Origin: Dongia_B sp964406155
Lineage (GTDB): Bacteria > Pseudomonadota > Alphaproteobacteria > Dongiales > Dongiaceae
Assembly (NCBI GenBank): GCA_964406155.1
Contig: CAYOQR010000006.1
Coordinates: forward strand, 62,001-126,000
Length of the DNA stretch: 64,000 nucleotides
Direction: 5' to 3'
Numbering within the stretch: the first letter of the stretch is position 1; each line of letters starts with the position of its first letter. The notes under the pieces were generated by a model. That model made no database searches. It had not been told where the DNA came from and saw only the letters and a list, made by a program, of their open reading frames with translations. Shown here one piece after another: positions 7,990 to 16,992 of this stretch. The translations under genes were made by a program, and so were the position numbers.

Positions 7990-10005
7990 CTACGCCACCT
8001 TGAGCGTGGGCTTCTCGTTCCCAATCGCCGCCGACGATGACCAGTAAGGCGCCGTGCGCCGCTTCAGCATTGCCCGGAATTGTGCTGTCGTCTTGGGCAG
8101 CAACTCGCCACTTCCCCAGTCGACAATGACACCGAAGCGCCGGATCAGATCGAACATATCGTACTCTTTCTGCCGGTACTTGGCTGCAACTAATTCCGCG
8201 TCTTCCTCCAACCAGGCCCGGCGATGTTGTTGAATGAAGGCTCGCTCCTTGTGCGTCGCGGCCTCGTCAACTTCGAAGACACACATATCGGCATCGATTT
8301 CGCGGATAACGACGCCATAGTCTTTTTTGGCGCGATCGATGGAGACATATCCATCGGCTACGTCTTCACAAACAAGCCGCGGATCCCGCCCCAAAGGATC
8401 GCCCAAGCCACCACCGCCGGCCGCCGGCCGCGTCACCGTATCGCCTGCCTCCAATGGCACACCAGAGAACAGGGAACCGAGATAGCGCTCATTCGGCGCA
8501 CCGGGATTGACCCAGACACCGTGCGGATTGGATGGAAGACCGCCCCAGAGGCCCCAGGTGATCGAGCGTTCCCGGTCGCAGCAATAAGAGACAACCGTCC
8601 GTTCGGCCTTGGTCAGCGTGCCGCCCTTGACGACCCCCATACCGCCCCGCCATTCGCCGGGGCCACCGGAATCCTGCAGCAGTTCGTGACCCGTCGTCAG
8701 GATCGGCGATAGCCGCTCCTGCCCCTCGAAAGGTTGAGTTCCCAATTGAACGCCGAAGACGGGGCCGCTTGCCGCCCAGCCGTCGCGCCCATTTCGAGCT
8801 CCCCAACCGCCGACCATCCAGTCATACCACATGAAGTAAGGACGTTCCTCGTATCTGGCGTCCCGACCACCCACCAGGAGATATTCCAGGTTGAAGGTGC
8901 AGGCCATGGCGCGTTCGGGCAGGATCTCCGCCCAGAGCTCGAAGACCGAATTCATGATCTTCTCGAAAGGCCCGGAACAGAAGCCGGCTACCGGCGTCGG
9001 CCAATCGGCATTGACGACCGTCCCCTTCGGCCCGAGATCAACCGTCACCACACGGTAGAAACCGGAATTGAGCGGGATGTCCGGCGACTGCATCTTGGTT
9101 CCGGCAACAATCGCCGCAAAAGCCCCGCCATAGCAGCAATTCAGGAAAGTCGAGATGGTCTTGGGATGCGATTTCGACAAGTCGTAATGCACACTGTTGC
9201 CATCGAGGGTCATCTTGATGTGGATGGGAATGAGCCCCTCGCCAGCCGCCGGATCGACATCGATATAATCCTCGGTCTCCCAGGAGCCATGGGGAAGATG
9301 GGCGATGCGCTGGCGCGTCAGCGTTTCGACATAATCCTGGACTTCGGCGAAGGACTTCTTGATCACGTCAAGACCATACTTCTCCACCAGGCGGACGATT
9401 TCATTTTCGGCGATCCGGCAAGCTTCAGCCTGTGCCTGCAAGTCACCGATGATATCCTGCGGCGCCCGGGTATTCGAGGCGATCAGCCGGGCAACGTCTT
9501 CGAGATAGACGCCCTTGCTGAACACCCGTACCGGCGTGATCCGCAACCCTTCCGCCATGTGATCGAGGGCGCTGACATTGAACGACCCAGGGACAGCGCC
9601 GCCGACATCCGCCCAATGACCATTGGCCTGGGCGAAGCCGAGGAGTTCATTTTTATAGAAGAAAGGCCGGACGATGCGGGTATCGTTGAAATGAGTGCCC
9701 CCTTGGTACACGTCATTGACGACGAAGACATCGCCCGGATGGATATCGCCCTTGAAGGCGTTGATGACAGCTTTCGCCGTATAATGCAGGGTGCCGACAT
9801 GCGCCGCGATATCGCCGCTGCCCTGCATGATCGTGTCGCCATTGATATCGCAGAGGGCGGAGGAGAAATCCCGCGAATAGATCACGAAGGAGTAGCAGGT
9901 GCGAAAGATCTGCTCCGCCATCTGATCGACGATGTTGACATAGGAATTTTTCAGAACTTCGAAGGTCACCGGATCAAGCGTATAGCCGGTTTTTGCCTTT
10001 GCCAT
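7990..10005 (-). CDS. hyuB: hydantoinase B/oxoprolinase family protein
   Basis: Beta-type subunit of the ATP-dependent hydantoinase/oxoprolinase/caprolactamase family, which with HyuA opens cyclic amide rings (hydantoin, lactam or 5-oxoproline type) using ATP. 671 aa from ATG 10005, chosen over an in-frame TTG at 10011 because GGGAGG lies 6 nt upstream. Family landmarks are TFEVLKNSYVNIVDQM near the N-terminus, HVGTLHYTAKAV, GDVFVVNDVYQGGTHFNDTR and the C-terminal GGPGEWRGGMGVVKGG and AAGGGGLGDPLGRD. It lies 56 bp after hyuA. Substrate cannot be read from sequence; the AmiC/AmiR context favours an amide or lactam. Confidence 0.88.
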   Translation of the reverse strand: MAKAKTGYTLDPVTFEVLKNSYVNIVDQMAEQIFRTCYSFVIYSRDFSSALCDINGDTIMQGSGDIAAHVGTLHYTAKAVINAFKGDIHPGDVFVVNDVYQGGTHFNDTRIVRPFFYKNELLGFAQANGHWADVGGAVPGSFNVSALDHMAEGLRITPVRVFSKGVYLEDVARLIASNTRAPQDIIGDLQAQAEACRIAENEIVRLVEKYGLDVIKKSFAEVQDYVETLTRQRIAHLPHGSWETEDYIDVDPAAGEGLIPIHIKMTLDGNSVHYDLSKSHPKTISTFLNCCYGGAFAAIVAGTKMQSPDIPLNSGFYRVVTVDLGPKGTVVNADWPTPVAGFCSGPFEKIMNSVFELWAEILPERAMACTFNLEYLLVGGRDARYEERPYFMWYDWMVGGWGARNGRDGWAASGPVFGVQLGTQPFEGQERLSPILTTGHELLQDSGGPGEWRGGMGVVKGGTLTKAERTVVSYCCDRERSITWGLWGGLPSNPHGVWVNPGAPNERYLGSLFSGVPLEAGDTVTRPAAGGGGLGDPLGRDPRLVCEDVADGYVSIDRAKKDYGVVIREIDADMCVFEVDEAATHKERAFIQQHRRAWLEEDAELVAAKYRQKEYDMFDLIRRFGVIVDWGSGELLPKTTAQFRAMLKRRTAPYWSSSAAIGNEKPTLKVA

Positions 10006-10061
10006 AACCAACCTCCCGGGTCAGAATCCGATAGATAATTCGAGCTTTAGGCAGCCAGGCT

Positions 10062-12131
10062 CTAGCCTTCCCGACGCGGCACCTTCATCACGATAGTGAG
10101 ATGGGCGTCGACCTCGGCCTTGATACCCGGCGGTACGATCGTGGTTGAATCAAGCTGCTCAATGACGGCCGGTCCCTCGATCACGGTGCCCGCCGGCAAC
10201 AAGTCACGATTATAAACCGGCGTCTTGATGGGATGCGGCTCTTCGTCGAAGACGACCTGTCGGGTATCGACCGGCTCAACCTTGGCGTTGCGCTGGATCG
10301 GATGCTTGGCAAACTCCGCCTTGCGGGTCAGACCCGTCGCCTTGACACCGATGCGATATAATTCGACCGGCGCCTCGGGGCGCGAATAATTGTGTTCGCG
10401 CCCATGCTCCTCATGGAATCTCGCAACCGCTTCGTTCAACGAGCGGACCGGCGCCGAGACTCCGATCGACATGGCACGCCATTGCCCGAGATACCGCATA
10501 TCCGCGAAGCGCTCGAAAAGCATATCCTCCGGCTGGACACCTTCACTCAGCAGGCGCTCCCGCCCCTCGACCTCCAGCGCGTGGAAGGTTTCTTCCAGAC
10601 TCTTTATGTCAACCTCGTCGATCTTGGCCAGTAGCATCTGCGACAGGTCATGCTGTATGTCGACCAGCAGACAGCCAAGGGCAGAGGTAACGCCTGGGTT
10701 TGGCGGCACCAGCACCGTGGGGATCGCCAGATCCCTGGCGAGGGCGACACCATGCAACGGCCCCGCCCCGCCGAAAACCACCAGGGCGAAATCGCGCGGA
10801 TCGTAGCCGCGGCGGATGGATACCAGCCGGACCGCATCAGCCATATTGGCGTTGGCGACGCGCAGAATGGATAGCGCCGCTTCCTGTACGGTCAGGCCAA
10901 GTTTATCCGCCACCTCGCGCTTGATCGCGTCATATGCCAGCTTCTGGTCCAATGCCACGATGCCGCCCGCGAGCTTGCTGCTCAACCGCCCGAGCACCAC
11001 ATTCGCATCGCAATTGGTCGGCTGCGTCCCGCCACGGCCATAGCAGGCCGGTCCCGGATTCGACCCGGCCGATTGCGGGCCATTGCGCAAGGACTTGGCA
11101 TCATCCAGCCAGGCGAGGGAGCCGCCGCCAGCACCGATGGTCAAGACTTCGATGCTGGGGAAACAGATCGGATAGCCGTATTCGACATGCCAGTCCTTGG
11201 TGATCCGCAGATTACCGCGATCGCAGAGCGCGACATCTGTACTGGTGCCACCCATATCGAGACCGATGGAATTCTCGTACCCCGCCAGTTGCGCCACGAA
11301 CCGGCTGGCAATGGCGCCGGCAGCGATGCCGGAAGCCGACAGGCGCGCCGCGTAGCTTTCGGCACTTTTCGCTGTCATGACGCCGCCGCCGGAATGAAGC
11401 AGCAGGACGTCCTCCTTATACCCGCCGGCCGACATGCGTTGCGCCAAATTCTTACAGTATTCACCGGCAACGGGCGCCAGGATGGCGTTCGCAACGGTCG
11501 TGGAAAAGCGCTCGTGCTCGAAGATTTCCGGCATGATGTCGCTGGACAGCGAGATGGTCGCATCCGGAATTTCACGCTGCAGAATGTCGCGCAGAATCCG
11601 CTCATTTGCGGGATTGACGAAGGCATTCACAAGGCAGACAGCAATCGTCTTAATGCCGCGCCTTTTGATGATGCGTGCGACTTCCAAGGCATCGGCTTCG
11701 TTGATCGGTTGAACGATCGCGCCGGCATAGTCCACCCGCTCCTCGACCGTCAGCCGGTCGCGACGACGGATATAGGGCGGCGCCATCTCCTTGTAAGTGT
11801 CCCACAGGTCATTCCGGGTGCCGCGGCGGATTTCGATCACATCGCGGAAACCCTTGGTGGTCACCATCACGGCCGGCGGAAATTTGCGTGTAATCAGCGC
11901 GTTCGTCGCCAAGGTCGTGCCATGGGCGAACAGCGCGACATCCTTCAGTTCCACGCCGCCGGTATTGATTCCCGAAATCACGCCGTCGATCGGATTGGGA
12001 GTCGTCGGCGTCTTGGCAACATGCATTGCCCCCGTGGCTTCATTCAGAAAGCACACGTCAGTAAATGTGCCGCCAACATCGCAGGCAACACGATATGAAG
12101 GCCCACGCGTCGCTCCAGCGCTTCCGCTCAT
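10062..12131 (-). CDS. hyuA: hydantoinase A/oxoprolinase family protein
   Basis: ATP-binding alpha-type subunit, 689 aa, with the ASKHA fold. The first phosphate-binding loop is VACDVGGTFTDVCFL near the N-terminus and the second DMGGTSTDVAL lies mid-protein. The FGGAGPLHGVALARDL segment and a C-terminal EGPAVIEQLDSTTIVPPG domain are typical of HyuA/HydA. The frame runs upstream to 12194, but ATG 12131 has a GGGAGAGA site just before it and gives the expected N-terminus. It is the first gene of the operon, 190 nt from the predicted transcription start, the leader carrying a strong terminator at 12234-12274. Confidence 0.9.
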   Translation of the reverse strand: MSGSAGATRGPSYRVACDVGGTFTDVCFLNEATGAMHVAKTPTTPNPIDGVISGINTGGVELKDVALFAHGTTLATNALITRKFPPAVMVTTKGFRDVIEIRRGTRNDLWDTYKEMAPPYIRRRDRLTVEERVDYAGAIVQPINEADALEVARIIKRRGIKTIAVCLVNAFVNPANERILRDILQREIPDATISLSSDIMPEIFEHERFSTTVANAILAPVAGEYCKNLAQRMSAGGYKEDVLLLHSGGGVMTAKSAESYAARLSASGIAAGAIASRFVAQLAGYENSIGLDMGGTSTDVALCDRGNLRITKDWHVEYGYPICFPSIEVLTIGAGGGSLAWLDDAKSLRNGPQSAGSNPGPACYGRGGTQPTNCDANVVLGRLSSKLAGGIVALDQKLAYDAIKREVADKLGLTVQEAALSILRVANANMADAVRLVSIRRGYDPRDFALVVFGGAGPLHGVALARDLAIPTVLVPPNPGVTSALGCLLVDIQHDLSQMLLAKIDEVDIKSLEETFHALEVEGRERLLSEGVQPEDMLFERFADMRYLGQWRAMSIGVSAPVRSLNEAVARFHEEHGREHNYSRPEAPVELYRIGVKATGLTRKAEFAKHPIQRNAKVEPVDTRQVVFDEEPHPIKTPVYNRDLLPAGTVIEGPAVIEQLDSTTIVPPGIKAEVDAHLTIVMKVPRREG

Positions 12132-12233
12132 GTCTCTCTCCCGTCTTGTCGTTGCGCGTCTTTTTGATGATCGCGTGATCATCCGGCCCACCACCGGACA
12201 CCCCGCTGCCTCCGCGGGTCATGCCGGAAAACA

Positions 12234-12274
12234 AAAAAGGCCCTCGCCAGGGATTTCCTGGCGAGGGCCTTTTT
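12234..12274 (-). terminator. leader terminator (attenuator) upstream of hyuA
   Basis: A perfect 18-bp inverted repeat (arms 12234-12251 and 12257-12274, 5-nt loop), G+C-rich in the centre with A/T ends giving a T run on either strand. It sits between the promoter at 12327-12356 and hyuA and is not downstream of any plus-strand gene I can find. A strong intrinsic terminator inside the leader of an operon that encodes AmiR is the classical ANTAR-antitermination layout. Confidence 0.85.
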
Positions 12275-12279
12275 GCCCG

Positions 12280-12313
12280 TTATCCTCTGCGACACTATTG
12301 GCGCAGCGGATAA
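12280..12313 (-). promoter_or_regulatory. leader RNA hairpin, possible AmiR (ANTAR) target
   Basis: In the minus-strand RNA, outer arms UUAUCC/GGAUAA (12308-12313 with 12280-12285) and inner arms CUGCG/CGCAG (12302-12306 with 12287-12291) form one hairpin with a single mismatch and a 10-nt apical loop CCAAUAGUGU. It begins a few nucleotides after the predicted start site and ends 6 nt before the terminator. Placement fits an antiterminator-protein binding site. The usual paired hexaloops with A1 and G4 are not clearly both present, so the assignment is tentative. Confidence 0.5.
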
Positions 12314-12326
12314 GCTCTAAGGCGGA

Positions 12327-12356
12327 ATGATAGGCACCGTGCGCGAGTGACGTCAA
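12327..12356 (-). promoter_or_regulatory. sigma-70 promoter of the hyuA operon
   Basis: On the minus strand TTGACG (12351-12356) and TATCAT (12327-12332) are separated by 18 bp, each matching the consensus hexamer at five of six positions. The predicted start near 12320 leaves a leader of about 190 nt before hyuA, containing the hairpin and the terminator. Confidence 0.7.
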
Positions 12357-12942
12357 CCGTTTTATATTGGCGCATCGTCTCCCTCCCCCAGCATTGATAT
12401 CTGCAACCCATGGGAGGGCATGCGAGCAGAAAGACTTATCCTGATGGAGACTATGCCTCCATCCCTAACATTAACGGCTGCCATATGCCGGCATGAACTT
12501 CGCGCTCCTGCCGACCGAGGATCGATCACCTACCGGTTCTCGCTGCCGATGTTGATTGCGTAGAGAGGAAGCGGCACTCGTTGCCTGCCACTGGGAGCCG
12601 AACAATGCCTCCTCATGCAGCGGTAGCTATCTAGCTGATTTGCCGTTCGGAATCGCGAGACTGCCGAGATAATGCCTATGCCCGCATTGCTTGGTCAGCC
12701 GTGATGAAATGCGTAATTATGTGGGGATTGGTGAAAAATTGTGGCGAAGCGCGCCTGCTGAGCGCGATCGGCGCCAACCTCACCTATGAATTCCTTCTCA
12801 AGCCAAGCGATGAATGGCAGGGAGCCGCATTTTCTCCGACGCTCAGTATTGAGGCTCGCGCCCACCCTCAAGATCATTCGCTACTGGAACCGCTGCCTGC
12901 GGCCAGAGCGGATTGTAGGAGACATCATCACATCAATCACTT
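12357..12942. other. intergenic region without a recognisable gene
   Basis: About 590 bases between the hyuA promoter and the end of pcaF. Short frames at 12701 (plus) and 12877 (minus) have no domain or convincing ribosome site. I see no terminator for the pcaF operon with a clear stem and T run. This stretch also marks a visible change in base composition between the two minus-strand operons. Confidence 0.45.
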
Positions 12943-14159
12943 TCAGACACGCTCGATCAACGCTGCAATACCTTGGCCCACGCCGATGCACATGGTGGCG
13001 ATGCCGCGCTTGAGATCGTGTGCCTCCAGTGCCCGCAGCAAGGTGCCCGCCAGCCGCGCGCCCGACATGCCAAGCGGGTGGCCAAGCGCGATCGCGCCGC
13101 CATGGGGATTCACCCGCGCCGCATCGTCCGGCAGACCAAGTTGCCGCATGACCGCCAGACCCTGGGCGGCAAAGGCCTCGTTGAGCTCGATGAGATCGAT
13201 ATCGGCGAGCGTCAGGCCGTGACGCTGCAGCAGCTTCTGCGTCGCCGGCACCGGCCCCATGCCCATGATGCGCGGCGCGACACCGGCCGTCGCCATGCCG
13301 AGGATGCGCGCGCGGGGCTGCAGGCCGTATCTGGCTGCCGCCTTTTCCGAGGCGATGATCAGAGCGGCGGCGCCGTCATTGACGCCGGAGGCATTGCCCG
13401 CCGTGACCGAGCCATTGGCGCGGAACGGGGTCTTCAGGCCGGCCAGCATTTCCATCGTGGTGTCGCCACGCGGATGCTCGTCGCGATCGACGACGGTGCT
13501 GCCCTTGCGGCCGCGGATCTCCAGGGGTGCGATCTCGCCGGCGAAGAAGCCGGTTTCCTGCGCCGCCTTGGCGCGCTGCTGCGAGCGGTAGGCGAAGGCA
13601 TCCTGGTCGGCGCGGGCGATGCCGTAATCGGCCGCGACATTCTCCGCCGTCTCCGGCATGGAATCGACGCCATATTGCGCCTTCATCAGCGGATTGACGA
13701 AGCGCCAGCCGATCGTGGTGTCGAAGATCTCCGCCTGACGCGAAAAAGCCTCGGCTGCCTTGCCCATGACGAAGGGAGCGCGGGTCATACTCTCGACCCC
13801 ACCGGCGATCACCAGGTCAGCCTCGCCCGCCTTGATGGCGCGCGCGGCCGTTCCCACCGCATCGAGGCCGGAGCCGCAGAGACGGTTGATGGTACTGCCC
13901 GGTATCGAGAGCGGCAGGCCCGCGAGCAACACCGCCATGCGGGCGACATTGCGGTTGTCNNNNNNNNNNTGTCCTCGCCCGCCTGGTTGGCGCAGCCGAA
14001 GATCACATCGTCGACCGCTTCCCAATCCACCTTCCCGTGTCGCGCCATCAGTACCCGCAGGGGATGAGCGGCGAGATCATCCGCGCGCACATCCTTGAGG
14101 GCACCGCCATAGCGGCCGATGGCGGTGCGGGTATAGTCGCAGATGAAGGCTTCGGTCAT
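12943..14159 (-). CDS. pcaF: 3-oxoadipyl-CoA thiolase (interrupted by assembly gap)
   Basis: Thiolase cleaving 3-oxoadipyl-CoA (or a similar 3-oxoacyl-CoA) to acetyl-CoA plus a shortened acyl-CoA. The nucleophile cysteine is in RLCGSGLDAVG, followed by the LNEAFAAQ loop, the GHP histidine in NPHGGAIALGHPLG and the second cysteine in CIGVGQG. Ten N at 13960-13969 split it and shift the frame. The flanking bases share GACA; merging that overlap and removing the N joins FGCANQAGED directly to NRNVARM and restores one frame of 400 aa, the usual PcaF length. So this is an assembly artefact, not a pseudogene. Last gene of the 28634-12943 operon, 28 bp after pcaJ. Confidence 0.9.
13960..13969. other. 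scaffold gap of 10 N inside pcaF
   Basis: Ten unresolved bases. Both sides end in the same GACA, and collapsing them (14 nt removed) gives an uninterrupted thiolase frame. The gap is therefore probably a placeholder between overlapping contigs with no missing sequence. Confidence 0.9.
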
Positions 14160-14187
14160 CGCTCTCGTCTCTCGTCACACAGATACG

Positions 14188-14868
14188 TCAGGCAGTGGCC
14201 CGGCTGTCGCGGGCATCGATCAGTTCCGCCGCCGTCAGCTTCTGCAATTCGGTGAAACTGATACCGGGGATCATTTCGCGTACGGCGAAGCCACGCGGGA
14301 TCACGTCGATGACCGCCAGGTTGGTATAGATGCGATCGACCGCAGCCAAAGCCGTCAGCGGATAGGAGCAGCGCCGCACCAGGCGCGGCGCGCCCTCGCG
14401 CGTCGTGTGCTCCATCACCACCCAGAGGCGCCGGACACCGGCCGACAGATCCATGGCGCCGCCGACCGCTGGCGCCGAATCCGCCTCGGAGGTTGCCCAA
14501 TTGGCGATATCGCCATTCTCCGCCACCTCGAAGGCGCCGAGCACGCAGAGATCGAGATGGCCACCGCGGATGATGGCGAAGCTGTCGGCGTGATGGAAAT
14601 AGGAGCCGCCCGCCTGCAATGTCACATGCTGCTTGCCGGCATTGATCAGCCATTTGTCGAGATGCTCCGGCGCCGGGGCCGCGCCCATGCCGAGAATACC
14701 GTTCTCGGAATGGAAGATCACTTCGCGCTCCGCCGGCACCTGGTCGGCGATCAGCGTGGGAATGCCGATCCCGAGATTGACATACCAACCTTCGGGAATG
14801 TCGCTGGCGACCCGCGCGGCCATCTGTGCCCGCGTCAGCGGCGTCCAGCTCTTTGCTGCATCCGACAT
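14188..14868 (-). CDS. pcaJ: 3-oxoacid CoA-transferase subunit B (PcaJ type)
   Basis: Beta subunit of succinyl-CoA:3-oxoadipate (3-oxoacid) CoA-transferase. 226 aa, the usual length for a separate subunit. The catalytic glutamate lies in the FHSENGILGMG motif (residues ~52-62), where the glutamyl-CoA intermediate forms. VNLGIGIPTL and GGHLDLCVLGAFEV are family landmarks. It follows pcaI by 12 bp and precedes pcaF by 28 bp. The substrate could be 3-oxoadipate or another 3-oxoacid, and the operon context leaves this open. Confidence 0.92.
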   Translation of the reverse strand: MSDAAKSWTPLTRAQMAARVASDIPEGWYVNLGIGIPTLIADQVPAEREVIFHSENGILGMGAAPAPEHLDKWLINAGKQHVTLQAGGSYFHHADSFAIIRGGHLDLCVLGAFEVAENGDIANWATSEADSAPAVGGAMDLSAGVRRLWVVMEHTTREGAPRLVRRCSYPLTALAAVDRIYTNLAVIDVIPRGFAVREMIPGISFTELQKLTAAELIDARDSRATA

Positions 14869-14880
14869 CGCGCTTTCCTC

Positions 14881-15561
14881 TCAGCTCTGCGGGTCGCCAT
14901 AGGGAGCGTGCAGCACGCGCTGCACGAAGATGCCCGGCGTCACGACGGTTTCCGGATCGAGCTTGCCGAGTTCCTCGACATGCTGGCTCTGCACGATGGT
15001 CTGCCTGGCGGCCATCGCCATCACCGGATTGAAATTGCGGCCGCTGGAGCGGTAGACGAGGTTACCCCAACGATCGGCGCGCCAGGCTTCGACCAAGGCC
15101 ACATCGCCGGGCAGCGAGCGTTCCATCAGGTAGGTGCGGCCATCGATCTCCAGGGTCGGCTTACCCTCGCCCAGTTTGGTGCCGACTGCGGTCGCGGTGT
15201 AGAAAGCGGGAATGCCCGCCCCCGCCGCGCGCAGGCGCTCGGCCAAAGTGCCTTGGGGCACGATCTCAAGTTCGATCTTGCCGGCCTTGTACAGCTCCTC
15301 GAACACGACGGAACCGGCACTGCGGGGAAAGCTGCAGACGATGCGCCGCACGCGGCCCAGCTCCATCAGGCGAGCAAGGCCGGTCCGCCCGGTGCCGGCA
15401 TTATTGGCGACGATGGTGAGGTCGCGCGCACCCTGTTCGATCAGCGCCTCGATCAGGATGTTCGGCTGACCGACGGCGCCGAAACCGCCGATCAGGACGG
15501 TGGACCCGTCCTTGACCCCATCCAACGCCTCGGCGGTAGATTTCACGAATTTATTGATCAT
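14881..15561 (-). CDS. pcaI: 3-oxoacid CoA-transferase subunit A (PcaI type)
   Basis: Alpha subunit of the CoA-transferase, 226 aa. It shows the glycine-rich GGFGAVGQPN loop (residues ~25-34) that binds CoA, then TIVANNAGTGRTG and the GTLAERLRAAGAGIPAFYT segment. ATG 15561 gives the standard N-terminus MINKFVKS. It lies 24 bp after an aminotransferase gene and 12 bp before pcaJ, so all are co-transcribed. With PcaJ it activates a 3-oxoacid for thiolytic cleavage by PcaF. Confidence 0.92.
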   Translation of the reverse strand: MINKFVKSTAEALDGVKDGSTVLIGGFGAVGQPNILIEALIEQGARDLTIVANNAGTGRTGLARLMELGRVRRIVCSFPRSAGSVVFEELYKAGKIELEIVPQGTLAERLRAAGAGIPAFYTATAVGTKLGEGKPTLEIDGRTYLMERSLPGDVALVEAWRADRWGNLVYRSSGRNFNPVMAMAARQTIVQSQHVEELGKLDPETVVTPGIFVQRVLHAPYGDPQS

Positions 15562-15585
15562 GAGTGATGGTTCCAGATCCCGATG

Positions 15586-16938
15586 TCAGACGGATTGCAG
15601 GTCGCGCAGTTCCGGCGTCGCGGCCAGTAGGCCGAGCGCCCGGTTGAAGGCGCCGATGATGGCATCGATATCCTGCGGCGTCATCGCCGTGGACAGCGCC
15701 ATCAAGCCGGTCGGTGCGACAAGCACACCGCCGTCCAGCATGGCACGGTGCAATTGCTGCATCAGGCGCGCCTGGGCCGGGCCGGCATAGATCGAACGGT
15801 AATCCCGCAGCTCATTGGCAGTGAAATGGATGCGCCGCAGCGATCCCAGGCCAGAGACCTGGCCCTTCACGCCGTGGTGCCGCAAGGCTGCTGCGAAACC
15901 CTGTTGCAGCCGGTCGCCCAAGGCCGCCAGATGATCAAAGGCATCGGGGGTCAGCAACTGCATGGCGGCAAGACCCGCCACCATGGTGACCGGATTGGCG
16001 GTGAAAGTGCCACCATGGGGCACTGAGGGCTTGCCCTTAGTGGGATCGAACACCGCCATCACATCGGCCCGGCCGCCGACCGCGCCGACCGGGAAGCCGC
16101 CGCCGATGATCTTGCCGAGCGCCGTCAGATCGGGACGCGCGCCGAACCGGCCCTGGGCACCCTGGAAGCCGAGACGGAAAGAGATCACCTCGTCGAAGAT
16201 CAGCAGCGCGCTGGTCTCGTCGGCGACGCGCCGCAGCATGGCGAGGAAATCGAGTGTCGCCGGAATGAGCCCGGCGCGGTTCGGCATCGGATCAACGAGG
16301 ATGCCGGCGAGGCGCGCGCCATGCTGGCGCAACAGCGCCTCGCTGGCCTCGACATCGTTGAAGGGCAGAACGATGACGTCGTCAAGTACGCCCGTCGGCG
16401 TGCCACGACTGCTGGCGACCGAACGCGGCCGCACCCTCTCACCCCAATTGTCGGGCCCCGCCCCTTCGCTGACCTCGGCGAAATCATAGGTGCCGTGATA
16501 GGCACCTTCACATTTGGCGATCATCGGCCGGCCGGTGAAAGCCCGAGCAGCCTTGATCGCGCTCATCACCGCCTCGGTGCCGGAATTAGTGAAGCGCAAT
16601 TGCTCGACCGCCGGCAGCCGGGCGCAGAGCAGTTCGCCAAGGGCGATCTCGCTTTCGGTCGGCATGCCGAAACAGGTACCGCGCACGAGCTGTTCCGTCA
16701 CCGCGGCCAGGATCGCCGGATGGCCCTGGCCGTGGATCATGGCCGTGAAATTGTTGATCGCGTCGATTCGGGTGACACCGTCGACATCGGTGACGGTGCA
16801 GCCCCGCCCGCTGGCGGCGTAAAACGGATGCGGCGCGAAATAGACCGTGGTCCGGGTATTGCCGCCGGGCATCACCTTGACGGCGCGGTCATAGAGACGG
16901 GCGGAATGCGGCGCCGTGTCCGGCTTCTGTGCAGTCAT
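15586..16938 (-). CDS. class III aminotransferase, glutamate-1-semialdehyde aminomutase-like
   Basis: PLP-dependent fold-type I enzyme of about 450 aa. The N-terminal MPGGNTRT segment, the SGTEAVMSAIKAARAFTGR phosphate-binding region and the Schiff-base lysine in LGKIIGGGFPVGAVGG are visible. The subgroup includes GSA aminomutases and bacterial beta-amino acid transaminases, and the NTRT plus FAPHPFY pocket resembles the latter. Heme biosynthesis is unlikely given the catabolic operon. The frame extends to 16971, but ATG 16938 has GGGGAG upstream. Being next to PcaIJF, it could convert a beta-amino acid to the 3-oxoacid they use (inference). Confidence 0.82.
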   Translation of the reverse strand: MTAQKPDTAPHSARLYDRAVKVMPGGNTRTTVYFAPHPFYAASGRGCTVTDVDGVTRIDAINNFTAMIHGQGHPAILAAVTEQLVRGTCFGMPTESEIALGELLCARLPAVEQLRFTNSGTEAVMSAIKAARAFTGRPMIAKCEGAYHGTYDFAEVSEGAGPDNWGERVRPRSVASSRGTPTGVLDDVIVLPFNDVEASEALLRQHGARLAGILVDPMPNRAGLIPATLDFLAMLRRVADETSALLIFDEVISFRLGFQGAQGRFGARPDLTALGKIIGGGFPVGAVGGRADVMAVFDPTKGKPSVPHGGTFTANPVTMVAGLAAMQLLTPDAFDHLAALGDRLQQGFAAALRHHGVKGQVSGLGSLRRIHFTANELRDYRSIYAGPAQARLMQQLHRAMLDGGVLVAPTGLMALSTAMTPQDIDAIIGAFNRALGLLAATPELRDLQSV

Positions 16939-16992
16939 CTTGCTCCCCTTCACCTTGCCCGCCCGGTCCAATGATCCGGATCGGGCTTGCCT

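Noticed and set aside
8734..10038. 434-codon plus-strand open frame opposite hyuB
   Set aside because: It is the mirror frame of a high-G+C gene; hyuB has clear family motifs and a ribosome site, the mirror frame has neither.
13809..14159. Separate short thiolase fragment upstream of the N gap, as if pcaF were a pseudogene
   Set aside because: Collapsing the duplicated GACA and the N run restores a single full-length frame.
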